This document shows, in pieces, positions 9,218 through 20,215 of a stretch of 64,000 nt of DNA. The stretch is from Pseudomonas lurida (GTDB lineage: Bacteria > Pseudomonadota > Gammaproteobacteria > Pseudomonadales > Pseudomonadaceae), in assembly GCF_002563895.1 (NCBI RefSeq), contig NZ_PDJB01000001.1, positions 2,029,501 through 2,093,500 of the forward strand. Reading direction: 5' to 3'. The notes beneath the pieces were generated by a model. It saw only the letters and a program-made list of their open reading frames with translations, did not search any database and was not told where the DNA came from. The translations under genes were made by a program, and so were the position numbers. Within the stretch, counting starts at the first letter, position 1; each line of letters opens with the position of its first letter.

Positions 9218-10507
9218 TTACTTGCGATCTTCCAGCTTGGTGATGTCACGCGACTCGTAGCCGGTGTACAGCTGGCGTGGGCGGCCAATCTTGTACGGGC
9301 TCGAAAGCATTTCTTTCCAATGGGAGATCCAGCCCACGGTCCGCGCCAGGGCGAAGATCACGGTGAACATGCTGGTTGGAATGCCGATCGCCTTGAGGAT
9401 GATCCCCGAGTAGAAGTCGACGTTCGGGTACAGCGAACGTTCGATGAAGTACGGGTCGGTCAGGGCGATCTCTTCCAGGCGCATGGCCAGTTCGAGTTGC
9501 GGATCGTTCTTGATGCCCAGTTCCTTCAACACTTCGTCGCAGGTCTGCTTCATGACAGTGGCGCGCGGGTCACGGTTCTTGTAGACGCGGTGACCGAAGC
9601 CCATCAACTTGAACGGGTCGTTCTTGTCCTTGGCCTTGGCGATGAACTTGTCGATGTTCGAGACATCGCCGATTTCATCGAGCATGGTCAGCACGGCTTC
9701 GTTCGCACCGCCGTGGGCAGGGCCCCACAGTGCGGCGATACCGGCGGCGATACAGGCGAACGGGTTGGCACCCGAAGAACCTGCCAGGCGCACGGTAGAG
9801 GTGGAGGCGTTCTGCTCGTGGTCGGCGTGGAGGATGAAGATCCGGTCCATTGCCTTGGCAAGCACAGGGCTGATCGGTTTGATCTCGCACGGTGTGTTGA
9901 ACATCATGTGCAGGAAGTTTTCCGCGTACGTCAGGTCGTTGCGCGGGTACATCATGGGTTGGCCCATGGAGTACTTGTAAACCATTGCGGCCAGGGTCGG
10001 CATCTTGGCAACCAGGCGGATCGCGGAAATTTCGCGATGCTGCGGGTTATTGATGTCGAGGGAGTCGTGATAGAAGGCCGACAGGGCGCCGACCACGCCG
10101 CACATGACGGCCATTGGGTGGGCGTCGCGACGGAAGCCGTTGAAGAAGGTCTTCAACTGCTCGTGAACCATGGTGTGGTTCTTCACGGTGCTGACGAACT
10201 GGGCTTTTTGCTCGGCTGTTGGCAATTCGCCATTTAGCAGCAGGTAGCAGGTTTCCAGGTAGTCCGACTGTTCGGCGAGTTGCTCGATCGGGTAGCCGCG
10301 GTGAAGCAGAATGCCATTATCGCCATCGATATAGGTGATCTTCGACTCGCAAGAGGCGGTCGACATGAAGCCTGGGTCGAATGTGAAACGGCCCGTGGCC
10401 GTCAGGCCCCGTACGTCGATAACATCGGGACCAACGGTGCCGGTTAAAATGGGCAGCTCGACGGGGGCTGCGCCCTCGATGATCAACTGCGCTTTTTTGT
10501 CAGCCAT
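9218..10507 (-). CDS. gltA: Citrate synthase
   Basis: This 429-residue type II (hexameric, NADH-sensitive class) citrate synthase condenses acetyl-CoA with oxaloacetate to open the TCA cycle. The catalytic triad can be placed: His265 in GPAHGG, His306 in GFGHRVYK and Asp364 in [19 protein letters not shown] carries another conserved active-site region. A strong AGGAGG precedes the ATG. The gene is divergent from sdhC across 364 bp, the arrangement known from E. coli and Pseudomonas, which allows joint control of the two arms of the cycle. Confidence 0.98.
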   Translation of the reverse strand: MADKKAQLIIEGAAPVELPILTGTVGPDVIDVRGLTATGRFTFDPGFMSTASCESKITYIDGDNGILLHRGYPIEQLAEQSDYLETCYLLLNGELPTAEQKAQFVSTVKNHTMVHEQLKTFFNGFRRDAHPMAVMCGVVGALSAFYHDSLDINNPQHREISAIRLVAKMPTLAAMVYKYSMGQPMMYPRNDLTYAENFLHMMFNTPCEIKPISPVLAKAMDRIFILHADHEQNASTSTVRLAGSSGANPFACIAAGIAALWGPAHGGANEAVLTMLDEIGDVSNIDKFIAKAKDKNDPFKLMGFGHRVYKNRDPRATVMKQTCDEVLKELGIKNDPQLELAMRLEEIALTDPYFIERSLYPNVDFYSGIILKAIGIPTSMFTVIFALARTVGWISHWKEMLSSPYKIGRPRQLYTGYESRDITKLEDRK

Positions 10508-10565
10508 GTGGCCTCCTATTTATGCTTCAAATCATCAGACAGACCCCCCACGCAGGGCCCGCACC

Positions 10566-10593
10566 ACTATATTGATATAAATCCAGATGTCAA
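10566..10593 (-). promoter_or_regulatory. Sigma-70 promoter of gltA
   Basis: Read on the minus strand, TTGACA and TATAGT are separated by 16 bp. The -35 is perfect and the -10 has one mismatch. It lies about 60 bp before the gltA start codon. Confidence 0.8.
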
Positions 10594-10707
10594 TTTGCCT
10601 AAAGTCTTGCGCCAGAAGGCTTTAACCGTACTTTTTCCTCGAAATTGACTGCCATTTACGCCTTTTATTCCCCCAGCGCAATCCGCTATTAGGGTGAGGA
10701 GTGCGCG

Positions 10708-10736
10708 TTGTCATTAGTAACCTAACTGTCTATACT
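10708..10736 (+). promoter_or_regulatory. Sigma-70 promoter of the sdh-suc operon
   Basis: TTGTCA and TATACT are separated by exactly 17 bp. The predicted start near 10743 gives a leader of about 130 nt before sdhC. Confidence 0.75.
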
Positions 10737-10871
10737 CGGCCACCGACCGCCAAGGGCTTTTGGGCTTGCTTTCATTGGGGGTCGCACTCCCTGGGTGGTG
10801 CTTACCTGACCAGTGCACTCCCCAACAACTTTGCCCTGATTGTTAGGGGCTCTTCAGTGTGAAAAAAAGCC

Positions 10872-11246
10872 GTGAATAGCCAACGACCTGTAAACCTAGA
10901 CCTAAGGACCATCAAACTCCCCATCACCGGCGTTACGTCGTTCCTGCACCGTGTTTCCGGCATCATCCTGTTCCTGGGCTTGGGCATCATGCTTTATGCA
11001 TTGAGCAAATCCCTGGGTTCCGAGGAAGGATACGCCGAGGTGAAGGCATGCTTGACCAGCCCGCTGGCCAAGTTCGTAGCATGGGGCCTCCTGTCCTCTC
11101 TTCTGTATCACCTGGTAGCCGGTGTGCGCCACTTGATCATGGACATGGGCATCGGTGAGACGCTGGAAGGCGGCCGCCTTGGCTCGAAAATCATCATCGC
11201 CATTTCCGTGGTGCTGATCGTTCTCGCAGGAGTTTGGATATGGTAA
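10872..11246 (+). CDS. sdhC: Succinate dehydrogenase cytochrome b556 subunit
   Basis: This 124-residue membrane subunit of complex II reads RPVNLDLRTIKLPITGVTS then FLHRVSGIILF, with the conserved Ser/Arg quinone-site region and haem-ligand His of SdhC (HLVAGVRHL). It has three transmembrane helices. The start is a GTG at 10872; the earlier GTG at 10860 runs into a stop after six codons. The ribosome site is weak, which suggests modest initiation. Its end overlaps sdhD by 7 bp. Confidence 0.95.
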   Translation: MNSQRPVNLDLRTIKLPITGVTSFLHRVSGIILFLGLGIMLYALSKSLGSEEGYAEVKACLTSPLAKFVAWGLLSSLLYHLVAGVRHLIMDMGIGETLEGGRLGSKIIIAISVVLIVLAGVWIW

Positions 11247-11608
11247 CCAGCGTTACGAATCTGTCGCGTTCGGGCCTCTATGACTGGATGGCACAGCGTG
11301 TGTCTGCGGTCGTTCTCGCGGCTTATTTCATTTTCCTGATCGGATACCTCGTCGCAAACCCGGGCATCGGCTATGAACAATGGCACGGCCTGTTTTCCCA
11401 CAATGCGATGCGAATCTTCAGTCTGCTGGCCCTTGTTGCCCTGGGCGCACACGCCTGGGTTGGCATGTGGACCATCGCGACCGACTACCTGACGCCGATG
11501 GCGCTGGGCAAGTCCGCGACTGCAGTACGTTTCCTCTTCCAGGCAGTATGCGGCGTCGCGATGTTCGCTTACTTCGTCTGGGGTGTGCAGATTCTTTGGG
11601 GTATCTGA
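11240..11608 (+). CDS. sdhD: Succinate dehydrogenase membrane anchor subunit
   Basis: This 122-residue protein with three transmembrane helices pairs with SdhC to anchor complex II and form the ubiquinone site. The SdhD pattern SGLYDWMAQRVSAVVLAAY near the N-terminus and AHAWVGMWTIATDYL, with the haem-ligand His, are clear. ATG 11240 has AGGAG at 11228-11232; an in-frame TTG at 11234 is less likely. It overlaps sdhC by 7 bp and leaves 3 bp before sdhA. Confidence 0.95.
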   Translation: MVTSVTNLSRSGLYDWMAQRVSAVVLAAYFIFLIGYLVANPGIGYEQWHGLFSHNAMRIFSLLALVALGAHAWVGMWTIATDYLTPMALGKSATAVRFLFQAVCGVAMFAYFVWGVQILWGI

Positions 11609-11611
11609 TCC

Positions 11612-13384
11612 ATGGCTAACATTCCAACTATTTCATTCGACGCCATCATTATTGGTGGCGGCGGTGCTGGCATGCGCGCTGCACTGCAGCTGGCCCAGGG
11701 CGGTCACAAGACTGCCGTGATCACCAAGGTGTTCCCGACCCGTTCCCACACCGTATCGGCCCAGGGTGGCATCACCTGCGCCATCGCGTCTGCCGACCCG
11801 AACGATGACTGGCGCTGGCACATGTACGATACCGTCAAGGGTTCCGACTACATCGGTGACCAGGACGCTATCGAATACATGTGTCAGGAAGGCCCGGCCG
11901 CGGTGTTCGAGCTGGACCACATGGGTCTGCCGTTCTCCCGTACCGAGCAAGGCCGTATCTACCAGCGTCCTTTCGGCGGTCAGTCGAAGGATTACGGTAA
12001 AGGCGGGCAGGCTGCCCGTACCTGCGCGGCTTCCGACCGTACCGGTCACGCGCTGCTGCACACCCTTTACCAAGGCAACCTGAAAGCCGGTACCACGTTC
12101 CTGAACGAGTACTACGCGGTGGATCTGGTGAAGAACGCGCAAGGCGAGTTCGTCGGTGTGATCGCCATCTGCATCGAAACCGGTGAAACCACCTACATCC
12201 GCGCCAAGGCTACCGTGCTGGCGACGGGCGGTGCAGGCCGTATCTACGCCTCCACCACCAACGCCCTGATCAACACCGGCGACGGCGTTGGCATGGCGCT
12301 GCGTGCCGGCGTGCCGGTGCAAGACATCGAAATGTGGCAGTTCCACCCGACCGGTATCGCCGGCGCTGGTGTACTGGTTACAGAAGGTTGCCGTGGTGAA
12401 GGTGGTTACCTGATCAACAAGCACGGCGAGCGTTTCATGGAGCGTTATGCTCCGAACGCGAAGGACCTTGCTGGTCGTGACGTGGTTGCCCGTTCGATGG
12501 TTAAAGAGATCATCGCCGGTAACGGCTGTGGCCCGAACGGCGACCACGTACTGCTGAAGCTCGATCACCTGGGCGAAGAAGTACTGCACAGCCGCCTGCC
12601 TGGTATCTGCGAGCTGTCCAAGACCTTCGCACACGTTGACCCGGTGGTTGCTCCGGTTCCGGTTGTTCCGACTTGCCACTATATGATGGGCGGCGTGCCG
12701 ACCAACATTCATGGCCAGGCGATCACCCAGAACGCCGAAGGCGAGGATGAAATCATCCACGGCCTGTTCGCGGTAGGCGAAGTGGCTTGCGTATCGGTTC
12801 ACGGTGCCAACCGTTTGGGCGGCAACTCGCTGCTCGACCTGGTGGTCTTCGGCCGTGCTGCTGGCCTGCACCTGGAGAAGGCGCTGACCGACGGTATCGA
12901 GTACGACGACGCTACCGACGCCAACATCGAGGCCGCCCTGGCGCGCCTGAACGCGCTGAACGAGCGCACTGATGGCGAAGACGTAGCGACCCTGCGTCGC
13001 GAGCTGCAAAGCTGCATGCAGAACTACTTCGGTGTATTCCGTACTGGCGAATACATGCAGAAGGGTATCGCCCAGCTGGCTGACCTGCGCAAGCGTATTG
13101 CCAACGTCAAGATCAACGATAAGAGCCAAGCGTTCAACACCGCTCGTATCGAAGCCCTTGAGCTGCAAAACCTGTTGGAAGTGGCTGAAGCGACTGCGAT
13201 CGCCGCCGAGGTTCGTAAAGAATCCCGTGGTGCTCACGCTCGTGAAGACTATGAAGACCGCGACGACGAAAACTGGTTGTGCCACACCCTATACTTCCCG
13301 GGTGACAAGCGTGTAACCAAGCGTGCCGTGAACTTCTCGCCGAAGACAGTTCCGACCTTTGAACCGAAGATTCGGACTTACTAA
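11612..13384 (+). CDS. sdhA: Succinate dehydrogenase flavoprotein subunit
   Basis: This 590-residue catalytic subunit oxidises succinate to fumarate. The FAD-binding [12 protein letters not shown] lies at about residues 12-23. The SHTVSAQGG segment holds the His that binds FAD covalently. The active-site loop includes HPTGIAGAG and a later RLGGNSLLD. Length and order match bacterial SdhA. The protein ends [10 protein letters not shown], as in other gammaproteobacteria. It is the third gene of the sdhCDAB operon. Confidence 0.98.
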   Translation: MANIPTISFDAIIIGGGGAGMRAALQLAQGGHKTAVITKVFPTRSHTVSAQGGITCAIASADPNDDWRWHMYDTVKGSDYIGDQDAIEYMCQEGPAAVFELDHMGLPFSRTEQGRIYQRPFGGQSKDYGKGGQAARTCAASDRTGHALLHTLYQGNLKAGTTFLNEYYAVDLVKNAQGEFVGVIAICIETGETTYIRAKATVLATGGAGRIYASTTNALINTGDGVGMALRAGVPVQDIEMWQFHPTGIAGAGVLVTEGCRGEGGYLINKHGERFMERYAPNAKDLAGRDVVARSMVKEIIAGNGCGPNGDHVLLKLDHLGEEVLHSRLPGICELSKTFAHVDPVVAPVPVVPTCHYMMGGVPTNIHGQAITQNAEGEDEIIHGLFAVGEVACVSVHGANRLGGNSLLDLVVFGRAAGLHLEKALTDGIEYDDATDANIEAALARLNALNERTDGEDVATLRRELQSCMQNYFGVFRTGEYMQKGIAQLADLRKRIANVKINDKSQAFNTARIEALELQNLLEVAEATAIAAEVRKESRGAHAREDYEDRDDENWLCHTLYFPGDKRVTKRAVNFSPKTVPTFEPKIRTY

Positions 13385-13395
13385 GGGTGGCTGCC

Positions 13396-14100
13396 ATGTT
13401 GAAAGTCAGTGTTTATCGCTACAACCCTGATCAGGACGCTGCGCCGTTCATGCAGGAATTCCAGGTCGATACCGGTGGTAAAGACCTCATGGTGCTGGAT
13501 GTATTGGCACTGATCAAAGAGCAGGACGAAGGTTTCTCCTATCGTCGCTCTTGCCGTGAAGGTGTGTGCGGTTCCGACGGCATGAACATCAACGGCAAAA
13601 ACGGCCTGGCGTGCATCACGCCGCTGTCCGCCGTCGTCAAAGGCAACAAGCTGATCGTTCGTCCCCTGCCAGGTTTGCCGGTTATCCGTGACCTGGTCGT
13701 CGATATGAGCATCTTCTACAAGCAATACGAGAAAGTTAAGCCGTTCCTGCAGAACGACACGCCGGCTCCGGCCATCGAGCGTCTGCAGTCCCCGGAAGAG
13801 CGCGAGAAGCTCGACGGTCTGTACGAGTGCATCCTGTGCGCTTGCTGCTCGACTTCGTGCCCGTCCTTCTGGTGGAACCCGGACAAGTTCCTGGGTCCAG
13901 CTGCCCTGCTGCAAGCGTACCGCTTCCTGGCAGACAGCCGTGATACCAAGACCTCCGAGCGTCTGGCTTCGCTGGATGATCCGTTCAGCGTATTCCGCTG
14001 CCGCGGGATCATGAACTGCGTCAACGTATGTCCCAAAGGCCTGAACCCGACTAAGGCCATTGGTCACATCCGTAACATGCTGCTGCAAAACGGCGTGTAA
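13396..14100 (+). CDS. sdhB: Succinate dehydrogenase iron-sulfur subunit
   Basis: This 234-residue electron-transfer subunit carries all three clusters: [2Fe-2S] in SCREGVCGSDGMNINGKNGL and the following Cys, then [4Fe-4S] and [3Fe-4S] from CILCACCSTSCP and CRGIMNCVNVCPKG. ATG 13396 is preceded by AAGG 9 nt upstream. A GTG at 13387 would add three residues but leaves no space for the ribosome site. It closes the sdh part of the operon and is followed by a terminator-like hairpin before sucA. Confidence 0.97.
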   Translation: MLKVSVYRYNPDQDAAPFMQEFQVDTGGKDLMVLDVLALIKEQDEGFSYRRSCREGVCGSDGMNINGKNGLACITPLSAVVKGNKLIVRPLPGLPVIRDLVVDMSIFYKQYEKVKPFLQNDTPAPAIERLQSPEEREKLDGLYECILCACCSTSCPSFWWNPDKFLGPAALLQAYRFLADSRDTKTSERLASLDDPFSVFRCRGIMNCVNVCPKGLNPTKAIGHIRNMLLQNGV

Positions 14101-14141
14101 CTGACGTTGTAGTAAAAGCAGGACCGTTGTGCCCGTAAATG

Positions 14142-14177
14142 CTACGGCGCAGGCTTCAACCGGCGCCGTAGTTTTAA
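14142..14177 (+). terminator. Partial terminator/attenuator between sdhB and sucA
   Basis: A 9-bp GC-rich stem (ctacggcgc / gcgccgtag) with a 12-nt loop is followed by TTTTAA. The short T run suggests partial rather than full ending, separating the sdh and suc levels. Confidence 0.65.
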
Positions 14178-14350
14178 CTTGAGCAGCGACTTACAAAGCC
14201 GCGGCTCTTATTTTGAAGAAATGAGACAAGCAGGGGCATTCGGGTTGGTACCCGAACTATCAGCGTGATCCTAAGTGGCTTGTTTTGGTCGCTGCACTTG
14301 GCCTTTTGCAAGCAAACTCGGTGTTTCCGCCGGTGGTGTCCCCAAATCGA
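14178..14350 (+). ncRNA. Candidate structured leader of sucA (possible sucA-II RNA)
   Basis: From memory, a conserved RNA motif named sucA-II is described upstream of sucA in Pseudomonadales, and this leader is in the right place. A clean hairpin is visible at 14239-14256 (ttcgggt / acccgaa). I cannot check the full consensus by eye, so the family name is tentative. Confidence 0.35.
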
Positions 14351-14362
14351 GGGTGACCAAGC

Positions 14363-17194
14363 ATGCAAGAAAGCGTGATGCAGCGCATGTGGAACAGCGG
14401 CTATCTTTCAGGTGGTAACGCTGCCTATGTGGAAGAGCTTTATGAGCTCTACCTGCACGACCCTAACGCTGTGCCAGAAGAATGGCGCACCAAATTTCAG
14501 ACGTTGTCTTCAGACGGCAACGCTGCCACCGATGTATCGCACGCAACAATTCGCGATCAGTTTGTGCTGCTGGCAAAGAACCAGCGCCGCGCCCAGCCGG
14601 TTTCTGCCGCAAGCGTGAGCAGTGAGCACGAGAAGAAGCAAGTTGAAGTATTGCGACTGATCCAGGCGTACCGGATGCGTGGCCACCAGGCGGCCCAGCT
14701 TGACCCGCTGGGGCTCTGGAAGCGTCCTGCACCTGCTGACCTGTCGATCAATCATTACGGCTTGACCAATGCCGATCTTGATACGACCTTCCGTGCCGGC
14801 GACCTGTTCATCGGCAAAGAGGAAGCGAGCCTACGCGAAATTCACGAAGCGTTGCAGCAGACATATTGCCGCACCATTGGCGCTGAGTTCACGCACATCA
14901 CCGATTCCGAGCAACGCCACTGGTTCCAGCATCGCCTGGAAGGTGTGCGTGGTCGTCCGGTGCTTTCCGCCGACGTGCGCAGCCACCTGCTTGAGCGCGT
15001 AACCGCTGCCGAGGGCCTGGAAAAATACCTGGGCACCAAATACCCAGGCACCAAGCGTTTCGGTCTGGAAGGCGGCGAAAGCCTGATCCCGATGCTCGAC
15101 GAGCTGATCCAGCGTTCCGGTTCCTATGGCACCAAGGAAATCGTGATCGGCATGGCCCACCGTGGTCGCCTGAACGTGTTGGTCAACACCTTCGGCAAGA
15201 ACCCGCGTGAGCTGTTCGACGAGTTCGAAGGCAAGAAGAAGGTCGAGCTGGGTTCCGGTGACGTTAAATACCACCAGGGCTTCTCGTCCAACGTGATGAC
15301 CACCGGCGGTGAAGTGCACCTGGCCATGGCCTTTAACCCATCCCACCTGGAAATCGTTTCTCCAGTGGTCGAGGGTTCGGTGCGTGCTCGCCAGGATCGT
15401 CGCAACGACACCACCGGTGAAAAAGTCCTGCCGATTTCCATCCACGGTGACGCGGCATTCGCCGGTCAAGGCGTGGTCCTGGAAACGTTCCAGATGTCGC
15501 AGACTCGCGGCTTCAAGACGGGCGGTACCGTTCACATCGTCATCAACAACCAGGTTGGCTTCACCATCAGCAACCCGCTGGACGCGCGTTCTACCGAGTA
15601 CGCCACCGACGTTGCCAAGATGATCCAGGCGCCGATCCTCCATGTGAATGGTGATGATCCGGAAGCCGTGCTGTTCGTGACACAGCTTGCCATCGATTAC
15701 CGCATGCAGTTCAAGCGTGACGTGGTCATCGACCTGGTTTGCTACCGCCGTCGCGGTCACAACGAAGCCGACGAACCAAGCGGCACCCAGCCGTTGATGT
15801 ACCAGCAGATCACCAAGCAGCGCACCACCCGTGAGCTGTATGCCGAAAGCCTGACCAAGGCCGGTGTGGTTGACGACGCGCGCGTTCAGGCGAAAGTCGA
15901 TGAATACCGCAACGCCCTGGACAATGGCCTGCATGTAGTAAAAAGCCTGGTCAAGGAGCCGAACAAAGAGTTGTTCGTTGACTGGCGTCCGTACCTGGGC
16001 CACGCCTGGACTGCACGTCACGATACGTCGTTCGACCTGAAGACCTTGCAGGAACTGTCCGCCAAGCTGCTGGAAATTCCAGAAGGCTTCGTGGTTCAGC
16101 GCCAGGTCGCGAAGATCTACGAAGACCGTCAGAAGATGCAAGCCGGCGGCCTGCCGATCAACTGGGGTTACGCCGAAACCATGGCGTACGCGACCCTGGC
16201 GTTCGAAGGTCACCCGATCCGCATGACCGGCCAGGACATCGGCCGTGGTACGTTCTCGCACCGTCACGCGGTTCTGCACAACCAGAAAGACGCGGGCACC
16301 TACATCCCGTTGCAGAACCTGTACGAAGGGCAGCCACGTTTCGACCTGTACGATTCGTTCCTGTCCGAAGAAGCCGTACTGGCGTTCGAATACGGTTACT
16401 CGACCACCACGCCAAACGCGCTGGTGATCTGGGAAGCCCAGTTCGGCGACTTTGCCAACGGTGCCCAGGTGGTTATCGACCAGTTCATCACCAGCGGTGA
16501 GCACAAGTGGGGTCGCCTGTGCGGCCTGACCATGCTGCTGCCACACGGTTATGAAGGTCAGGGGCCAGAGCACTCCTCGGCCCGTCTGGAGCGTTACCTG
16601 CAGCTGTGCGCCGAGCACAACATCCAGGTGTGCGTGCCGACAACCCCGGCCCAGATCTACCACTTGCTGCGTCGCCAGGTGATCCGCCCGCTGCGCAAGC
16701 CGCTGGTAGTGCTGACGCCGAAGTCGCTGCTGCGTCATAAATTGGCCATCTCGACCCTGGAAGATCTGGCTGATGGTTCGTTCCAGACCGTTATTCCAGA
16801 AATCGATGCGCTGGATGCCGCCAAGGTGACTCGCCTGGTCCTGTGCAGTGGCAAGGTCTATTACGACCTGCTGGAAAAACGCCGTGCCGAAGGCCGCGAA
16901 GACATCGCCATCGTGCGTATCGAGCAGCTTTACCCGTTCCCGGAAGACGACCTGATGGAGGCCATCGCGCCTTACACCAACCTCACGAACGTGGTGTGGT
17001 GCCAGGAAGAACCGATGAACCAGGGCGCGTGGTACAGCAGCCAGCATCACCTGCGTCGCAGCATCGGCAACCACAACAAGGCCCTGGGCCTGGAATATGC
17101 CGGCCGTGATGCTTCCGCTGCACCTGCGTGTGGTTATGCGTCGATGCACGCCGAGCAGCAGGAAAAACTGCTGCAAGATGCTTTCACTGTTTAA
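14363..17194 (+). CDS. sucA: 2-oxoglutarate dehydrogenase E1 component
   Basis: This 943-residue thiamine-diphosphate enzyme decarboxylates 2-oxoglutarate and succinylates the lipoyl group of SucB. GNAAYVEELYELY matches the E1o N-terminal segment that binds the E2 core. The active-site region has GMAHRGRLNVL, and SIHGDAAFAGQG then VGFTISNPLDARS give the diphosphate/metal site. The C-terminal transketolase-like domain includes EAQFGDFANGAQ and PHGYEGQGPEHSSAR. GAGGGTGA precedes the ATG. Length is standard. Confidence 0.98.
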   Translation: MQESVMQRMWNSGYLSGGNAAYVEELYELYLHDPNAVPEEWRTKFQTLSSDGNAATDVSHATIRDQFVLLAKNQRRAQPVSAASVSSEHEKKQVEVLRLIQAYRMRGHQAAQLDPLGLWKRPAPADLSINHYGLTNADLDTTFRAGDLFIGKEEASLREIHEALQQTYCRTIGAEFTHITDSEQRHWFQHRLEGVRGRPVLSADVRSHLLERVTAAEGLEKYLGTKYPGTKRFGLEGGESLIPMLDELIQRSGSYGTKEIVIGMAHRGRLNVLVNTFGKNPRELFDEFEGKKKVELGSGDVKYHQGFSSNVMTTGGEVHLAMAFNPSHLEIVSPVVEGSVRARQDRRNDTTGEKVLPISIHGDAAFAGQGVVLETFQMSQTRGFKTGGTVHIVINNQVGFTISNPLDARSTEYATDVAKMIQAPILHVNGDDPEAVLFVTQLAIDYRMQFKRDVVIDLVCYRRRGHNEADEPSGTQPLMYQQITKQRTTRELYAESLTKAGVVDDARVQAKVDEYRNALDNGLHVVKSLVKEPNKELFVDWRPYLGHAWTARHDTSFDLKTLQELSAKLLEIPEGFVVQRQVAKIYEDRQKMQAGGLPINWGYAETMAYATLAFEGHPIRMTGQDIGRGTFSHRHAVLHNQKDAGTYIPLQNLYEGQPRFDLYDSFLSEEAVLAFEYGYSTTTPNALVIWEAQFGDFANGAQVVIDQFITSGEHKWGRLCGLTMLLPHGYEGQGPEHSSARLERYLQLCAEHNIQVCVPTTPAQIYHLLRRQVIRPLRKPLVVLTPKSLLRHKLAISTLEDLADGSFQTVIPEIDALDAAKVTRLVLCSGKVYYDLLEKRRAEGREDIAIVRIEQLYPFPEDDLMEAIAPYTNLTNVVWCQEEPMNQGAWYSSQHHLRRSIGNHNKALGLEYAGRDASAAPACGYASMHAEQQEKLLQDAFTV

Positions 17195-17238
17195 CGCCTT
17201 CGCGCTGACTGAAACCGAATTTTAAGGACCCACAGATA

Positions 17239-18465
17239 ATGGCTATCGAAATCAAAGCCCCGTCATTCCCGGAATCGGTTGCCGATGGCACCGTTGCCAC
17301 CTGGCACAAGAAACCAGGCGACGCCGTAAAGCGTGATGACCTGATCGTCGACATCGAGACCGACAAAGTCGTTCTGGAAGTGTTGGCCGAAGCTGACGGC
17401 GTGCTGGGCGCAATCGTTGCCGAAGAAGGCGCTACCGTTCTGTCGAACCAGGTGCTGGGCTCGATCGAAGAGGGCAGCGCTGCTGCCGCCGCTCCTGCTG
17501 CCGCCGCTGCACCGGCTGCTGCTTCGGCCCCTGCAGCCGCTCCGGCTGCTGGCGCTGAAGACCCAATCGCTGCACCGGCTGCCCGTCAGCTGGCTGACGA
17601 GAACGGCATCAACCTGGCGTCCATCAAAGGCACTGGCAAAGACGGCCGTGTGACCAAGGAAGACGTGGTTGCCGCGGTTGAAGCCAAGAAAAACGCTCCA
17701 GCTGCCGCGCCTGCCAAGGCTGCTGCCCCGGCTGCCGCTGCACCTGTGTTCGCCGCTGGCGACCGCACCGAGAAGCGTGTACCGATGACTCGCGTACGTG
17801 CCACCGTGGCCAAGCGTCTGGTTGAAGCACAGTCGAACATGGCGATGCTGACCACTTTCAACGAAGTCGACATGACCGAAGTCATGGCCCTGCGTTCGAA
17901 GTACAAGGACCTGTTCGAGAAGAGCCACAACGGCGTACGTTTGGGCTTCATGTCGTTCTTCGTGAAAGCGGCCACCGAAGCGCTGAAACGCTTCCCGGCA
18001 GTCAACGCTTCCATCGACGGCAACGACATCGTTTACCATGGCTACGCAGACATCGGCGTTGCCGTGTCCAGCGACCGTGGCCTGGTAGTTCCGGTACTGC
18101 GTAACGCCGAGCTGATGAGCCTGGCTGAAATCGAAGGCGGCATCGCGACCTTCGGCAAGAAAGCCCGTGACGGTAAGCTGACCATCGACGAGATGACCGG
18201 CGGTACCTTCACCATCACCAACGGTGGTACCTTCGGTTCGATGATGTCGACCCCGATCGTGAACCCGCCACAAGCTGCGATCCTGGGCATGCACAACATC
18301 ATCCAGCGTCCGATGGCCATCAACGGCCAAGTCGTGATCCGCCCGATGATGTATCTGGCACTGTCTTACGATCACCGCCTGATCGATGGTAAAGAAGCCG
18401 TGACTTTCCTGGTGACCATCAAGAACCTGCTGGAAGACCCGGCTCGTCTCCTTCTGGATATCTAA
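17239..18465 (+). CDS. sucB: Dihydrolipoamide succinyltransferase (E2)
   Basis: This 408-residue E2 core has a single lipoyl domain with the modified Lys in [11 protein letters not shown] (about residue 43). An Ala/Pro-rich linker (about 80-105) follows, then a peripheral-subunit-binding domain ([14 protein letters not shown]), a second Ala-rich linker and the catalytic domain. The acyltransferase His lies in [13 protein letters not shown] near the C-terminus. It transfers succinyl to CoA within the 2-oxoglutarate dehydrogenase complex. It sits 44 bp after sucA and is separated from lpd by a large hairpin repeat. Confidence 0.98.
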   Translation: MAIEIKAPSFPESVADGTVATWHKKPGDAVKRDDLIVDIETDKVVLEVLAEADGVLGAIVAEEGATVLSNQVLGSIEEGSAAAAAPAAAAAPAAASAPAAAPAAGAEDPIAAPAARQLADENGINLASIKGTGKDGRVTKEDVVAAVEAKKNAPAAAPAKAAAPAAAAPVFAAGDRTEKRVPMTRVRATVAKRLVEAQSNMAMLTTFNEVDMTEVMALRSKYKDLFEKSHNGVRLGFMSFFVKAATEALKRFPAVNASIDGNDIVYHGYADIGVAVSSDRGLVVPVLRNAELMSLAEIEGGIATFGKKARDGKLTIDEMTGGTFTITNGGTFGSMMSTPIVNPPQAAILGMHNIIQRPMAINGQVVIRPMMYLALSYDHRLIDGKEAVTFLVTIKNLLEDPARLLLDI

Positions 18466-18470
18466 AAAGC

Positions 18471-18557
18471 AGCTGCAAGTTGCAAGCTGCAAGCTCCAAG
18501 CTCGAAGCGGGCGATCGGTGCTTTCAACGTGTGGCTTGCAGCTTGTAGCTTGCAGCT
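18471..18557. repeat. Long inverted repeat between sucB and lpd
   Basis: Two 24-nt arms (18471-18494 and 18534-18557) pair with two mismatches around a 39-nt loop. Each arm is built from copies of the short word agctgcaa/gcttgcag. It lies 5 bp after the sucB stop and 18 bp before the lpd start. Confidence 0.88.
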
Positions 18558-18559
18558 AA

Positions 18560-20011
<1,452 letters not shown>

Positions 20012-20053
20012 GCGAGATAATAAGAAACCACGGCGGAGTTGCCCGTCGTGAGC

Positions 20054-20138
20054 CTTGCGCGCAAGACTCACCGCGGAATATCCGCTGGACGCAGCCTTGC
20101 GCAGCTTTACGGGCCTTGAGCCCCGCAAGTTGCGCAAG
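20054..20138 (+). ncRNA. Structured leader of sucC (candidate sucC RNA motif)
   Basis: In the 204-nt gap before sucC, a hairpin cttgcg/cgcaag (20054-20065) is followed by a larger stem. Here cttgcgca (20096-20103) pairs with tgcgcaag (20131-20138) around an inner ggg...ccc hairpin. From memory, a conserved sucC RNA motif is known in Pseudomonas 5' leaders at this place. The name is from position and visible folding, not from a covariance search. Confidence 0.5.
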
Positions 20139-20215
20139 CAGCAGTCACAGGTGGCGCGGCACTCATAATGAGCGCAGCGCCGAATGCGCAGTACCTAACG
20201 AAGACGGTAAAAAGC

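Larger units (their letters stand above)
10508..10871. promoter_or_regulatory. gltA-sdhC divergent control region
   Basis: This 364-bp spacer holds a sigma-70 promoter for each side (listed separately) and a leader of about 130 nt before the GTG start of sdhC. The centre (10610-10700) is relatively AT-rich and free of ORFs. I see no REP and no clear known operator. Confidence 0.7.

Noticed and set aside
11633..13285. 550-residue antisense frame over sdhA
   Set aside because: Same reason: long antisense frames are expected opposite GC-rich, biased genes.
14831..17176. 781-residue antisense frame over sucA
   Set aside because: It is a shadow of a highly expressed gene with strong codon bias; it has no ribosome site or recognisable domain.
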